In this document: in pieces, positions 34,739 through 43,424 of the stretch
Layout: every line of letters begins with the position of its first letter
Position numbering within the stretch: position 1 is the first letter of the stretch
Assembly: GCA_965230065.1 (NCBI GenBank)
Contig: OZ245942.1
Coordinates: forward strand, 1,860,001 to 1,924,000
Direction: 5' to 3'
DNA: 64,000 nucleotides
Source: G965230065 sp965230065
Lineage (GTDB): Bacteria; Bacteroidota; Bacteroidia; Cytophagales; Cyclobacteriaceae
Position numbers and translations under genes: made by a program
The notes under the pieces: model-generated
Seen by the model: the letters and a program-made list of their open reading frames with translations, nothing else
Databases searched by the model: none
What the model was told of the DNA's origin: nothing

Positions 34739-37398
34739 TCAAACACCTCGCCCAACGCTTCTTCCAATGGTTTTGCGATCCTGAATATTACACCGAAATT
34801 CAAGGCGATCTGGAAGAAATTTACCAGCGAAACCTGAAAAAAGGAGCGAATAAGGCACAATGGAAATACCTTTTTCAGGTACTTGGCTTATTCCGTCCAA
34901 GCCTGATGCGTTCATTTTTACAATACCACTTAACCCATCCCGCCATGTTCAAAAGCTATTTCACCATCAGCACCCGCATTCTGCTCAGGCATAAGTTTTA
35001 CTCCGCCATCAACATCCTGGGCCTGGCCGTGGGCTTGGGCGTTTGCCTGTTGATTTATCAGTACATTCATTTTGAGTTGAGTTATGATGGGTTTCATGCA
35101 GATGCTCAGAATATTTACCGCCTTACGCAAACTACGATCAGGAATGGAGAGAACCAGGGTACAGGGGTTTATACAACTTATGGGCTGGGGCCTCGGGGAA
35201 AGGAAAGAATTCCAGAAATTGAAGATGTTGTCCGTATTCGCCCACAGGAAACAGCCCCTATTATCATAAATCCTGAGAATAAAGAGGTGTTTTTGGAGGA
35301 TGGTTTGTCGTACGTTGACAGTAACTTCCTGCAAATGTTCAACTTTCCCCTAATCTATGGTGAACGGGAATTGGCATTAGGTGAAAAACACAGTATTGTG
35401 ATCACCGAACAGATGGCCATTAAATATTTTGGAGATACCAATCCAGTTGGTAAAGCTTTAAAGATTAGTTTAGGCGTATTTAGTGGGGATTTCATAGTTA
35501 CTGCGGTATTAAAAACACTCCCAGTTAATAGCCATTTACAATTCAATTTTCTGATACCCATGGCATTTCTCCTGGAAAAAGACGGGTTTTATAAAAGGCA
35601 TGATAGTGAAGGCTGGGAAATGTCTGACTTTGTAACTTATGTCAGACTAAACAAAGCAGCGGAACTTGATCATGTAGGAGAGAAATTTTACCAGCTAATT
35701 ACTACCTATACAAAAAGAAATGTTGAAGACTCAAATACCGAGTGGAAAATTGGATTTCAACCTATTGCAGATATTCATTTGCGATCGGATTTTCCAAGAG
35801 ATTTTGTAAGCAACGATGGAGATATACAGAATGTGCAGGTTTTCTCGGTCATCGCCATTTTTATCCTTTTTATGGCATGGGTCAACTACATCAACCTTTC
35901 AACGGCACGTGCCAAGCATAGGGCAAAGGAAGTAGGGGTTCGGAAAACAATTGGGGCTATTAGGAAGCAATTGGTAGGTCAGTTTATGATAGAATCTGCT
36001 TTGATTAATTTCATCGCAGCCATGCTATCCATCGGCATTGCCTATTGCATGTTACCAGTTTTGAATAATATTATTGGAAAAGCACTCGCATTCAATGTTT
36101 TACGAAATCTTGATTTTTGGGCCTGGTTTATAGGAATTATTGTCCTTGGTTCCATTCTTTCAGGATTATATCCGGCGGTTGTTTTGTCTTCTTTCAAGCC
36201 TATCCATGCACTCAAATCAGTCAAAATAACCCAAAAAGGAGGGCTTAGCTTACGAAGGGGTTTGATATTATTTCAATTTCTGATGTCGGTATTATTGATT
36301 TCCGGGACCTATTTGGTATACCAACAAATCACATTTATGAAAAATCAGGATTTGGGTATTGACATGAAAAAAATACTGGTGGTGAAAGGTGCCCGCGTTG
36401 TTTTGGAATCTTTAAAATCCGAAGGTGTTACTTTAGGATCCAAATACCAGGCTTTCAAGAATAAGGTAGTTGCCTATCATGCTATTTCCGGTGTAGCTTT
36501 TACAAGTCCCGTCCCCGGCAAAGGATATTATGGTACAGGAGGTTTTTGGAAGGTTGGTAATCCTGAAAGCACAGTGCAAGAAGGAAATATAATTGTTGTA
36601 GATACTGGCTTTGCCAACACTTATGATTTGAACTTCCTGGCAAAAGATTTATTGATAAAAGAATTTTCCCCGGATGAGAAGGTAATTATTAATAATGAAG
36701 CAGTTAAAGTGTTCGGATTTGGTTCGCCCGAAGAAGCATTACACGAAAAACTGACCAATGGAGGGGATACTTTAGAAATACTTGGTGTTGTAAAAAACGT
36801 TTATTGGAGCTCGCTGAAAGATGCTCAATCTCCAATGTTATTTGTGTTAAATAATGAATATGGCGAATACTTTTCTATCAAAATGAACTTATCGGATATC
36901 CGGGAAACCATTTCCTATATAGCGTCAGCCTATTATTCGGTTTTCCCAGACGATCCATTTCATTACTTCTTCCTGGACGACGCATTCAACCATCAATACC
37001 AATCAGACCTCCAATTCAGAAACCTGTTCTCCGCCTTTTCCATCCTCGCCATCTTCATTGCCTGTTTGGGGTTGTTTGCGCTGGTTTCGTATTCGGCTAC
37101 GTTGCGGGTAAAAGAAATTGGCATACGCAAAGTGTTTGGGGCAAGCATCAGCCACCTGATGGTGTTGCTGTCCAAAGAATATCTGGTTTTGCTCTGCATT
37201 GCCATCCTGCTGGCGGTTCCGGCCATTCTCATCGGCGGCAAAGCCTGGCTGGAAAATTACGCATATAAAGTAGGCATTGGTCTTGACCTCTTCCTCATAC
37301 CAGGGCTGGTTTTGGTCATCATTTCGTTTCTGACGGTGGGCTACCGAACGTATGCTTCGGCAAGGGCAAATCCTGTGGAATCGTTGAGAGCGGAGTGA
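34735..37398 (+). CDS. FtsX/MacB-type ABC transporter permease with N-terminal prefix domain
   Basis: The protein has 887 residues. The N-terminal 70 residues (FFQWFCDPEYYTEIQGDLEEIYQRN) form the soluble prefix domain seen in PadR-linked Bacteroidota permeases. Then come the first membrane helix (INILGLAVGLGVCLLIYQYI), a MacB-like periplasmic domain, three helices from about 370 (IFILFMAWVNYINLSTARAK; KEVGVRKTIGA), a second periplasmic domain and the final three helices (LAIFIACLGLFALVSYSA; KEIGIRKVFGAS). No ATPase gene is in the window. Such proteins export or sense antimicrobial compounds or lipoproteins; the substrate is unknown. Confidence 0.92.
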   Translation: MIKHLAQRFFQWFCDPEYYTEIQGDLEEIYQRNLKKGANKAQWKYLFQVLGLFRPSLMRSFLQYHLTHPAMFKSYFTISTRILLRHKFYSAINILGLAVGLGVCLLIYQYIHFELSYDGFHADAQNIYRLTQTTIRNGENQGTGVYTTYGLGPRGKERIPEIEDVVRIRPQETAPIIINPENKEVFLEDGLSYVDSNFLQMFNFPLIYGERELALGEKHSIVITEQMAIKYFGDTNPVGKALKISLGVFSGDFIVTAVLKTLPVNSHLQFNFLIPMAFLLEKDGFYKRHDSEGWEMSDFVTYVRLNKAAELDHVGEKFYQLITTYTKRNVEDSNTEWKIGFQPIADIHLRSDFPRDFVSNDGDIQNVQVFSVIAIFILFMAWVNYINLSTARAKHRAKEVGVRKTIGAIRKQLVGQFMIESALINFIAAMLSIGIAYCMLPVLNNIIGKALAFNVLRNLDFWAWFIGIIVLGSILSGLYPAVVLSSFKPIHALKSVKITQKGGLSLRRGLILFQFLMSVLLISGTYLVYQQITFMKNQDLGIDMKKILVVKGARVVLESLKSEGVTLGSKYQAFKNKVVAYHAISGVAFTSPVPGKGYYGTGGFWKVGNPESTVQEGNIIVVDTGFANTYDLNFLAKDLLIKEFSPDEKVIINNEAVKVFGFGSPEEALHEKLTNGGDTLEILGVVKNVYWSSLKDAQSPMLFVLNNEYGEYFSIKMNLSDIRETISYIASAYYSVFPDDPFHYFFLDDAFNHQYQSDLQFRNLFSAFSILAIFIACLGLFALVSYSATLRVKEIGIRKVFGASISHLMVLLSKEYLVLLCIAILLAVPAILIGGKAWLENYAYKVGIGLDLFLIPGLVLVIISFLTVGYRTYASARANPVESLRAE

Positions 37399-37451
37399 TG
37401 GATAGTCTATGAGTAATTGCGGATTCTATATGTACAGTTTATCTTTCTGGC

Positions 37452-38036
37452 ATGAACCAACTTCTCCAGGAAATCAGGCAGTGCACTGTTTGTGCAGAAT
37501 ATCTCCCCAACAAGCCCCGGCCGGTGGTGCAAGCTAATGTTCATTCCAAAATCGTCATTATTGGGCAGGCCCCCGGCCAAAAAGTACAGGACAGCGGCAT
37601 TCCCTGGGACGACCAAAGTGGGAAAGAGTTAAGGCGGTGGCTGGGCATAACCCCGGAGCAATTTTACAACCCCCAAATATTCGCCCTCATCCCCATGGGC
37701 TTTTGCTACCCGGGCAAGGGAAAATCAGGCGACCTCCCACCCCGGCCTGAGTGCGCGCCTTTGTGGCATGCCCGGCTGCTGGAAAAAATGAAGGAAGTAA
37801 AGCTGATTTTGCTGATTGGCATGTATGCGCAGAAATATTATTTGGGTAAATCTTCCAAAAAATCGGTTACCGAAAATGTGAAGCATTACAAAGAATTCCT
37901 GCCCCATTACCTGCCCCTCGTCCATCCTTCGCCCCGCAATAAAATCTGGCAGAAGAAAAACCCCTGGTTTGAAGCTGAGGTGGTTCCGATATTACGGGAA
38001 ATTGTTAAGGATAATTTGTTGAATGCGAACGAATAA
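37452..38036 (+). CDS. Uracil-DNA glycosylase family protein
   Basis: The protein has 194 residues. The family marks are IVIIGQAPGQKVQDSGIPWDDQSG (the catalytic-loop region) and the LVHPSPRN motif that contacts the flipped base. A CxxC near the N-terminus (CTVCAEYL) suggests part of the Fe-S site of family 4/5 enzymes, but the complete four-Cys set is not evident. Bacteroidota have a branch of short UDG-like proteins of this kind. The likely role is removal of uracil from DNA. Confidence 0.88.
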   Translation: MNQLLQEIRQCTVCAEYLPNKPRPVVQANVHSKIVIIGQAPGQKVQDSGIPWDDQSGKELRRWLGITPEQFYNPQIFALIPMGFCYPGKGKSGDLPPRPECAPLWHARLLEKMKEVKLILLIGMYAQKYYLGKSSKKSVTENVKHYKEFLPHYLPLVHPSPRNKIWQKKNPWFEAEVVPILREIVKDNLLNANE

Positions 38037-38065
38037 TCGCTATTTTATCATGCTACTCATGTCGG

Positions 38066-38115
38066 CAAGGAACTCAATTCCGCGGTATTGCGGTAGCTTG
38101 AAACGGAGTTCCTTG
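38066..38115. repeat. Hairpin element between UDG and AraC genes
   Basis: CAAGGAACTC (38066-38075) pairs exactly with GAGTTCCTTG (38106-38115). An inner small hairpin CCGC-6-GCGG lies at 38080-38093. There is no T tract, so a terminator is less likely than a REP-type repeat. Confidence 0.6.
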
Positions 38116-38152
38116 TAAAATGAGACAGAATTTATCCTAACAAAACAAGTGA

Positions 38153-38160
38153 TAAATTTG
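38153..38160 (+). promoter_or_regulatory. Candidate -7 box for the AraC-family gene
   Basis: TAAATTTG matches TAnnTTTG, 33 bp before the ATG at 38194. A TTTA at 38131-38134 could be a poor -33 box. Confidence 0.33.
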
Positions 38161-38193
38161 AGCCAACAAAACAACTCCTGAGCAAGAAATTCA

Positions 38194-39348
38194 ATGGAAA
38201 TCACCTTAACAGACCTTTTTATCCTTATTGGCCTTTCTCAAGGAGTTATTTTTGGAACAGTTATACTTTCTGGCCGGCTATTTAATCATAAACCCAACCG
38301 CTACCTGGCTTATGCCATCCTGATTATTTCTATCATCGGGTTTGATGAATGGGCCGGATTACACAATTTGGATGACAGGTACTATTTTATTGATTTTTTT
38401 GGTGACGATGTTCCCTGGATACTGCTGTTTTATGTACCTGTCCTGATTTACTTTTTGAAAGCTGTTGGCCACAAATTTGCCAACAGCAAACGTCTCTGGC
38501 TGCTGGCCGCCCCTTTTCTTATTTTTCTGATAATCAACATCATCATTGACCTGGATATAGATTTCGGCTGGATTAATGCCTCGTTCTTTGTGCAAAACAG
38601 GTCCATATTTTACGATGTTGAGTTTTATACTGCCATCGTCTATAGTGTAGTGCTCAATGTGGTTTCTTTTTTTGTAATCGCAAACAGTAAAGCTTCCATT
38701 ACCGATAAAAAATGGTTGAAAAAAATATGGGTGTTCACTTTTGCACTCATTTTCATGTGGGCAGGTATGGTCTTTCTACCTGCTTCCATTTATGATGGCA
38801 GCAAGAAAATGGACCATCTTCTTTGGATGGGCATCACCATCTTTATTTATTGGCTCATTTTCAAGGGGCTTTATCAATTCCACCTGGCAAAAAACCAAAA
38901 AGCAGTACACCGGGTTTTACAGCAACAGGAAAGTGCAGCGCACCAACGGTCAGAAAAATTAAAAATTGATGCAGAAGGAAAAACGGTTAGAGAAGAAAAC
39001 AAGCACATACACAAGTTGAAGCATCTGATGGAAGCTGAGCATTTGTACCGAAACCCTGATTTGAGCCAGGAAACCGTTGCCCAAAAATTAGGCATCAGTG
39101 CCGGACATCTTTCGCAGCTCATCAATTCAAATACGCAGAAGAATTTTACAAATTTTGTCAATACCTACCGGGTGCAGGAAGTGAAAAAACTTCTACATGA
39201 CCCGGCCTTCCATCAGTTTGATTTGGTAGCCATTGGCATGGAAGCAGGTTTCAAATCCAAGTCAGCCTTTTACACCACTTTCAAAAAAGAAACCGGGGTT
39301 ACGCCAAGCCAGTTTAAAAAACTTCAGGACACTACTTCTGAACTTTGA
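38194..39348 (+). CDS. AraC-family regulator with 7TM membrane domain
   Basis: The protein has 384 residues. Seven hydrophobic segments fill residues 1-235 (for example LFILIGLSQGVIFGTVIL and LLWMGITIFIYWLIFKGLY). A charged linker follows, then an AraC-type double HTH at about 275-378: LSQETVAQKLGISAGHLSQLIN and FDLVAIGMEAGFKSKSAFYTTFKKETGVTPSQFKK. These membrane-tethered regulators are common in Bacteroidota; their signals are mostly unknown. The target may be the following envelope genes, but nothing proves it. Confidence 0.93.
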   Translation: MEITLTDLFILIGLSQGVIFGTVILSGRLFNHKPNRYLAYAILIISIIGFDEWAGLHNLDDRYYFIDFFGDDVPWILLFYVPVLIYFLKAVGHKFANSKRLWLLAAPFLIFLIINIIIDLDIDFGWINASFFVQNRSIFYDVEFYTAIVYSVVLNVVSFFVIANSKASITDKKWLKKIWVFTFALIFMWAGMVFLPASIYDGSKKMDHLLWMGITIFIYWLIFKGLYQFHLAKNQKAVHRVLQQQESAAHQRSEKLKIDAEGKTVREENKHIHKLKHLMEAEHLYRNPDLSQETVAQKLGISAGHLSQLINSNTQKNFTNFVNTYRVQEVKKLLHDPAFHQFDLVAIGMEAGFKSKSAFYTTFKKETGVTPSQFKKLQDTTSEL

Positions 39349-39374
39349 TAAGGCTATCTTCAGTGTGCAGACTA

Positions 39375-39443
39375 TCCTCCCCCTACCCCCTCCAGAGGGG
39401 GAAACCAGCCCCCATTTCCCCCTTTGGAGGGGGTAGGGGGAGG
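39375..39443. repeat. C/G-rich perfect 19-bp inverted repeat
   Basis: CCTCCCCCTACCCCCTCCA at 39375-39393 is the exact complement of 39425-39443, with a 31-bp spacer. The right arm on the plus strand has four G runs of two or more, so a two-tier quadruplex is possible. Similar C-rich intergenic palindromes are frequent in Bacteroidota genomes. Confidence 0.8.
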
Positions 39444-39540
39444 AGCTTTGTCAAAGTATTCCCTGAAATATGTCCTGATTTTTCGGTTTCTGGTTTTTCA
39501 AAACCTCCGGTTCATTCCCAGCCTTTTTCTTTGCAGTAAA

Positions 39541-40125
39541 ATGAAAAAAACAGTCCTGGTATGTATCGCGGCTTTTGTGTGTATTTCATCTACAAAGGCC
39601 CAGGCTTTGGAAAGCTTCTCGGTTTCGGCATTTACCGAAACCATGTCTTTTCCATTTACAAGGTATTTGCCCATGCACCCCGGCCTGGAAGTGGGCATCA
39701 CATTTTGGCAAAAAGAAAAAAAGAAATCCATCCAAAACCTACGGATATACATGGGAGGATACCATCATAATAAAGTAGAAAATGGCTTTTATCTCCGTGG
39801 GGAATACGCATACACCTTTAAAATAGAAAACACCATTGGCATTGAGCTGCCTGTGGGCTTTGGGTATCTGCAGGCTTTTTATCCGGGAGAGATGTATGCA
39901 CAGAACGAAAAAACAAAAACCTGGGAAAGAGCCAGGCAGTATGGTAAACCCCATGCCTTCATCAGTTTTGGGTTTGGGCTTACCTACCTGAAAGCAAGTA
40001 ATGTACAACCTTTTCTCCGCCACGAAAACATCTTGGATTTTCCATTGTACGATGGATATATGAATATAAAGACTTTGATAAAAGCAGGTGTAAATATCAA
40101 ACTGAACCAGAATGATACTGAGTAA
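39541..40125 (+). CDS. Predicted outer-membrane beta-barrel protein, unknown function
   Basis: The protein has 194 residues. The signal peptide MKKTVLVCIAAFVCISSTKAQA gives a clear start at 39541, although the frame is open from 39424. Alternating hydrophobic strands and aromatic residues (GFYLRGEYAYTFKIENTIGIELPVGFGYLQAF; GFGLTYLKASN) suggest a small barrel. The 3' end overlaps the serine hydrolase gene by 14 bp, so the two are co-expressed. I do not recognise the family. Confidence 0.78.
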   Translation: MKKTVLVCIAAFVCISSTKAQALESFSVSAFTETMSFPFTRYLPMHPGLEVGITFWQKEKKKSIQNLRIYMGGYHHNKVENGFYLRGEYAYTFKIENTIGIELPVGFGYLQAFYPGEMYAQNEKTKTWERARQYGKPHAFISFGFGLTYLKASNVQPFLRHENILDFPLYDGYMNIKTLIKAGVNIKLNQNDTE

Positions 40126-41293
40126 AATGATGGTCATCGGTTTGTTTGCTATCTTCTTACAAGCTTGTGATAAAAATGAGGTGCTGCCCGAAAGCTACTA
40201 TCAATGTAATTTTTCACATGAAGATTCCAACAGCCTTCACCCCAAAGCCAGTATTTATCAAACTATTTTAGATGAAAACAGAAAGGATGGGCTTGTGGGT
40301 GCAGTTTTATTAGTGAAAGACAGAAACGGTTTGTGGATAGGCGCAAGCGGAAAAGCAGATATTGCTTCCGATGTGGTTATGCAGCCCTGCAACACCTTCC
40401 TGATAGCCAGCATCAGCAAAGTGTTTACAGCTTCGGCTATTTACAGATATGTTGACAAAGGTATGGTAACACTTGATGACCCCATCAATAAATGGCTGTC
40501 AAGTACTATTACAGACAAGGTAGAAAATGCCAATGAGGCAAAAATCAGACATCTGCTCTCACACACCAGCGGCATAAGGGATTATTACACGGACAAGTTT
40601 GAACTGGACCGCAAGAACAAGGCCTGGAATGCCTGGACTCAGGAAGATGTAATCACATACATTTATGGCAAGAAAGCCAGTTTTGAGGTAGGACAAACTT
40701 ACGGATACAGTAACACCAATTATTTACTGCTTTCCCTGATATTGGAGCAGGCTTCTGGCCTGAGTCTTGAGCAAGTATACCAGCAAGAAATATTTACCCC
40801 CCTGGGGCTTGCCTCTGCTTATTACAGCGAAAGCAGTCCGATCCCTCCCGGTTGTGTTAAAGGATATGATGACATAAACCGGGAGGGACGGGTAGTAGAT
40901 TCCCAATATCTGTATGGGGACGAGATAGGTATTGGGGGCGATGGGGGAATTGCCATCAATGCATACGACCTTGCCATTTTTCTAGAGCAACTTATGAAAG
41001 GTGAACTGATTTCAGACACTTCCCTCGGGGCAATGACAAACTGGTTTGCGTTGCCGGAAGATTGGCAGTGGGACATGTATGGACAAACAGAAAATGGATT
41101 TGGTTTAGAAAAATTCAATACGGATTACGGATATGCCGTAGGCCACACAGGAGGCATTGATGGTTTCAGTACATTCGCGTTTTATTTCCCCGATACCGAT
41201 ATGAGCTATATTTTATTGGTTAATACTACGATAGCTTCCGAAATGCCGGAAAACGAAATTTTTAAAAATACGCTTAAAGAAATGTTTGAATAA
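40112..41293 (+). CDS. Serine hydrolase, class C beta-lactamase-like lipoprotein
   Basis: The protein has 393 residues. The lipobox is FLQAC with Cys 19. The active-site motifs of the beta-lactamase/DD-peptidase superfamily are present: S100-I-S-K103 with the nucleophile Ser, YSNTN, and HTGG near 350. The block IRHLLSHTSGIRDYY is typical. It could be a DD-peptidase, an esterase or a peptidase; a true beta-lactamase role is not shown. The neighbours are two beta-barrel proteins and an S41 peptidase, so it may be part of an envelope module. Confidence 0.9.
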   Translation: MILSKMMVIGLFAIFLQACDKNEVLPESYYQCNFSHEDSNSLHPKASIYQTILDENRKDGLVGAVLLVKDRNGLWIGASGKADIASDVVMQPCNTFLIASISKVFTASAIYRYVDKGMVTLDDPINKWLSSTITDKVENANEAKIRHLLSHTSGIRDYYTDKFELDRKNKAWNAWTQEDVITYIYGKKASFEVGQTYGYSNTNYLLLSLILEQASGLSLEQVYQQEIFTPLGLASAYYSESSPIPPGCVKGYDDINREGRVVDSQYLYGDEIGIGGDGGIAINAYDLAIFLEQLMKGELISDTSLGAMTNWFALPEDWQWDMYGQTENGFGLEKFNTDYGYAVGHTGGIDGFSTFAFYFPDTDMSYILLVNTTIASEMPENEIFKNTLKEMFE

Positions 41294-41305
41294 GAATTTT
41301 GTAGT

Positions 41306-41339
41306 GCGGCTGTGTCGACAGCCCGGTCACTGAGTCGCT
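41306..41339. repeat. 34-bp double-hairpin repeat (copy 2)
   Basis: Hairpin 1 is GGCTG-6-CAGCC, and the central CCCGGTCACTGA is shared with copy 1 at 23856-23889. It follows the serine hydrolase stop by 12 bp. Confidence 0.65.
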
Positions 41340-41373
41340 TTACAATGCTAATAAAATTGAAAAACGTCAAATT

Positions 41374-42204
41374 ATGAACAAACATTGGATTATATTCCTG
41401 CTATTAATACTTCCTTTCACAAGCTTCGGACAGAAAAAGGACAGTGCAACTATCTCAGCGTGGAAGCTCGAGGCAGGATACCAAAATTACAGAACCCTGG
41501 ACAAAAATGTCTCTCCGTTGATTTACTCTTCAAACAACGGGATGGTGGGTTTTCAATATCAAAAAAGTAAACCCAAAAGCATGATGCAGGCCGGGCTGTC
41601 TTTTTCCATCGGCAGCAACCAGGCAAAACGGTTTGGAAAGAGAGAAGCTACCGCGCCTGACCCTTATGACGTACACGGGGAGCGAGATTCAACAGTGTAC
41701 GAAATTAATCCTGGGCTATCATTCGTGCAGGGTTCATTATATTTTGCCCAGCTTTGGAAATTAAACAACACCTGGAAAACCATGCATTTGGGCGGAATTA
41801 TCCAGAATAATTTCACTTATTCTGCGCTTGGGGCCGATACCTGGTTTTTTAACCAAATCAGCCTGTTGCCCGCTTTTCAAATAGAACTTTTACAAAAACA
41901 GAAAAGCCAGTTGAATGGATTTGTTTCAACGCCCATTGTTTCCTATTTGGTAAGGCAACCGTATACGCTTGACCCAAGCTTGCCATTGGACAGTTATTTT
42001 GTAGCCTATCTGCAAACAGGCGATTTTGTAGCTACGCTCAATCAATTTCAGCAGGTCAATGTAAAACTGAATTATGATTACCAGCTCAACAATGGGAAGC
42101 AGGCCGGTATTTCCTATCAGTTTTCCTGGATGAACGTAGCCAACATTCCCGACCGCAACCTGAAAACATATTCTCATTCTTTCCTCCTTACTTATACATT
42201 TTAA
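41374..42204 (+). CDS. Predicted outer-membrane beta-barrel protein, unknown function
   Basis: The protein has 276 residues. The signal peptide is MNKHWIIFLLLILPFTSFGQ with a signal peptidase I site after SFGQ. The mature part has alternating patterns and many aromatic residues; the last strand SHSFLLTYTF ends with Phe, as expected for BAM-dependent barrels. No known family was recognised. It lies 1 bp before the S41 lipoprotein gene. Confidence 0.75.
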   Translation: MNKHWIIFLLLILPFTSFGQKKDSATISAWKLEAGYQNYRTLDKNVSPLIYSSNNGMVGFQYQKSKPKSMMQAGLSFSIGSNQAKRFGKREATAPDPYDVHGERDSTVYEINPGLSFVQGSLYFAQLWKLNNTWKTMHLGGIIQNNFTYSALGADTWFFNQISLLPAFQIELLQKQKSQLNGFVSTPIVSYLVRQPYTLDPSLPLDSYFVAYLQTGDFVATLNQFQQVNVKLNYDYQLNNGKQAGISYQFSWMNVANIPDRNLKTYSHSFLLTYTF

Positions 42205-42205
42205 A

Positions 42206-43351
42206 ATGAAGAATAACTATTTAGAACACTACCAGTTGGAGAGCGGGTGGGGACGCCATCATCTTCCTAACCCAGTCAGCACTGGGCTTCTGAATACGTG
42301 TCCGCCACTTCTTGTAAAGCTGCACAAGAAGTGGCGGACACTTTTTATATTCTTCATTTCCTTGTCATTCACAACCTGCGATAACATGCTACTGGACGAA
42401 GAACTACCCAACCGTCCGGTATCGAATTTTGAAACTTTATGGCAGGAGTTTGACGATAAATACGGCTTGTTTCAGGTAAAAGGCATAGACTGGGATTCTG
42501 TGTATGCCATCTACCGTCCGCAAATTGAAAATACCAGTACAGATGCCAAACTATATGCGGTTTTAACAGAAATGCTGGACGTACTGAACGACAGCCATGT
42601 AGGTTTACTGCCCACCAATCCCCAATATCCATTTTACCAATCGGGCATTTTGGGCAAGCTGGACACCATCACCGATTTTGACCTGGACATCATCAAAGAA
42701 AACTACCTGGCCGACCCAAAGTTTGAAGACCCGTTTTTCACCTACGGAATCTTAGATAATAACATCGGTTACATCCACATTGAGGGCTTCAGCGACTTGC
42801 CTAAATTTTTGGAAAAACCGATGGATAATGTCCTTTCAGCATTAAAAGATACAGACGGTATCATTATAGACGTGCGGGGCGGTTACGGAGGCGAAGACAT
42901 TGCCGGGCAGTACATTGCCGGAAGGTTTGCCAGCCAAAGCATTCCCTACATGAAAACAAGGGTAAGAAGGGGCCTCGGAGAGAATGATTTTACTGCCTAT
43001 GAAAACTGGCGGATTTTTCCAGAAGGTGATTTTCAATACACAAAACCTATCGTGGTACTCACCCACCGCTTCACCATCAGCGCCCGGGAAACTTTTTGCC
43101 TGGCCATGAAAGTACTGCCTCAGGTTACCTTTGTGGGCGACACCACCACCGGTGCTTTTTCCAACCAAATCAACCGCGAACTGCCCAATGGCTGGGGCTA
43201 CTCCCTCAGTATTGGAGAATGGCGTGATGCCGATGGAATCAGTTATGAAGGCGTTGGCCTGGCTCCTGATATTTTGGTACAAAATAAGAAAATGGATGTG
43301 CTGAACGGGAAAGATGAGGCATTAGAAGTGGCAATTGAGATTTTGAGATAA
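42206..43351 (+). CDS. S41 family peptidase-like lipoprotein with an insertion in its signal region
   Basis: The protein has 381 residues. The S41 (C-terminal processing protease/tricorn-like) core is visible: LTEMLDVLNDSHVGLLP, NNIGYIHIEGFSD, GIIIDVRGGYGGEDIAG, HRFTISARETFCLAMK with the nucleophile Ser in TISARE, and VGDTTTGAFSN. No PDZ domain was recognised. The signal hydrophobic core LFIFFISLSFTTC starts only at residue 46, after about 40 residues encoded by palindromic DNA (42224-42343). Joining MKNNYL directly to FIFFISLSFTTC would give a normal lipoprotein signal, so the insertion is probably recent and in frame. Export may be impaired. Confidence 0.85.
   Translation: MKNNYLEHYQLESGWGRHHLPNPVSTGLLNTCPPLLVKLHKKWRTLFIFFISLSFTTCDNMLLDEELPNRPVSNFETLWQEFDDKYGLFQVKGIDWDSVYAIYRPQIENTSTDAKLYAVLTEMLDVLNDSHVGLLPTNPQYPFYQSGILGKLDTITDFDLDIIKENYLADPKFEDPFFTYGILDNNIGYIHIEGFSDLPKFLEKPMDNVLSALKDTDGIIIDVRGGYGGEDIAGQYIAGRFASQSIPYMKTRVRRGLGENDFTAYENWRIFPEGDFQYTKPIVVLTHRFTISARETFCLAMKVLPQVTFVGDTTTGAFSNQINRELPNGWGYSLSIGEWRDADGISYEGVGLAPDILVQNKKMDVLNGKDEALEVAIEILR
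42271..42341. repeat. Palindromic insertion in the 5' end of the S41 gene
   Basis: A small hairpin CCCAGT-CAGC-ACTGGG (42271-42286) is followed by a 44-bp palindrome at 42298-42341, with arms GTGTCCGCCACTTCTTGT and the complement. The same 44-bp palindrome, there without mismatch, is at 63292-63335. Confidence 0.85.
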
Positions 43352-43400
43352 TAAAGCAATTTTTCCTGTTTTTTATTCAAACAACTCACCATTATAGTAA

Positions 43401-43424
43401 ATTGCGTCATTTGACTGACGCAAT
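43401..43424 (+). promoter_or_regulatory. Perfect hairpin ending at the PL6 start codon
   Basis: ATTGCGTCA (43401-43409) and TGACGCAAT (43416-43424) flank a 6-nt loop, and the ATG begins at 43425. A near copy lies 47 bp past the gene at 44905-44928. It may be an operator or a translational control hairpin. Confidence 0.6.

Noticed and set aside
39375..39443. C-rich inverted repeat as a rho-independent terminator
   Set aside because: There is no T tract after either arm and the spacer is 31 bp.
40112..41293. Antibiotic-resistance beta-lactamase
   Set aside because: The SxxK, YxN and HTG motifs are shared by many DD-peptidases and esterases; as a lipoprotein beside envelope genes it gives no specific evidence of resistance.
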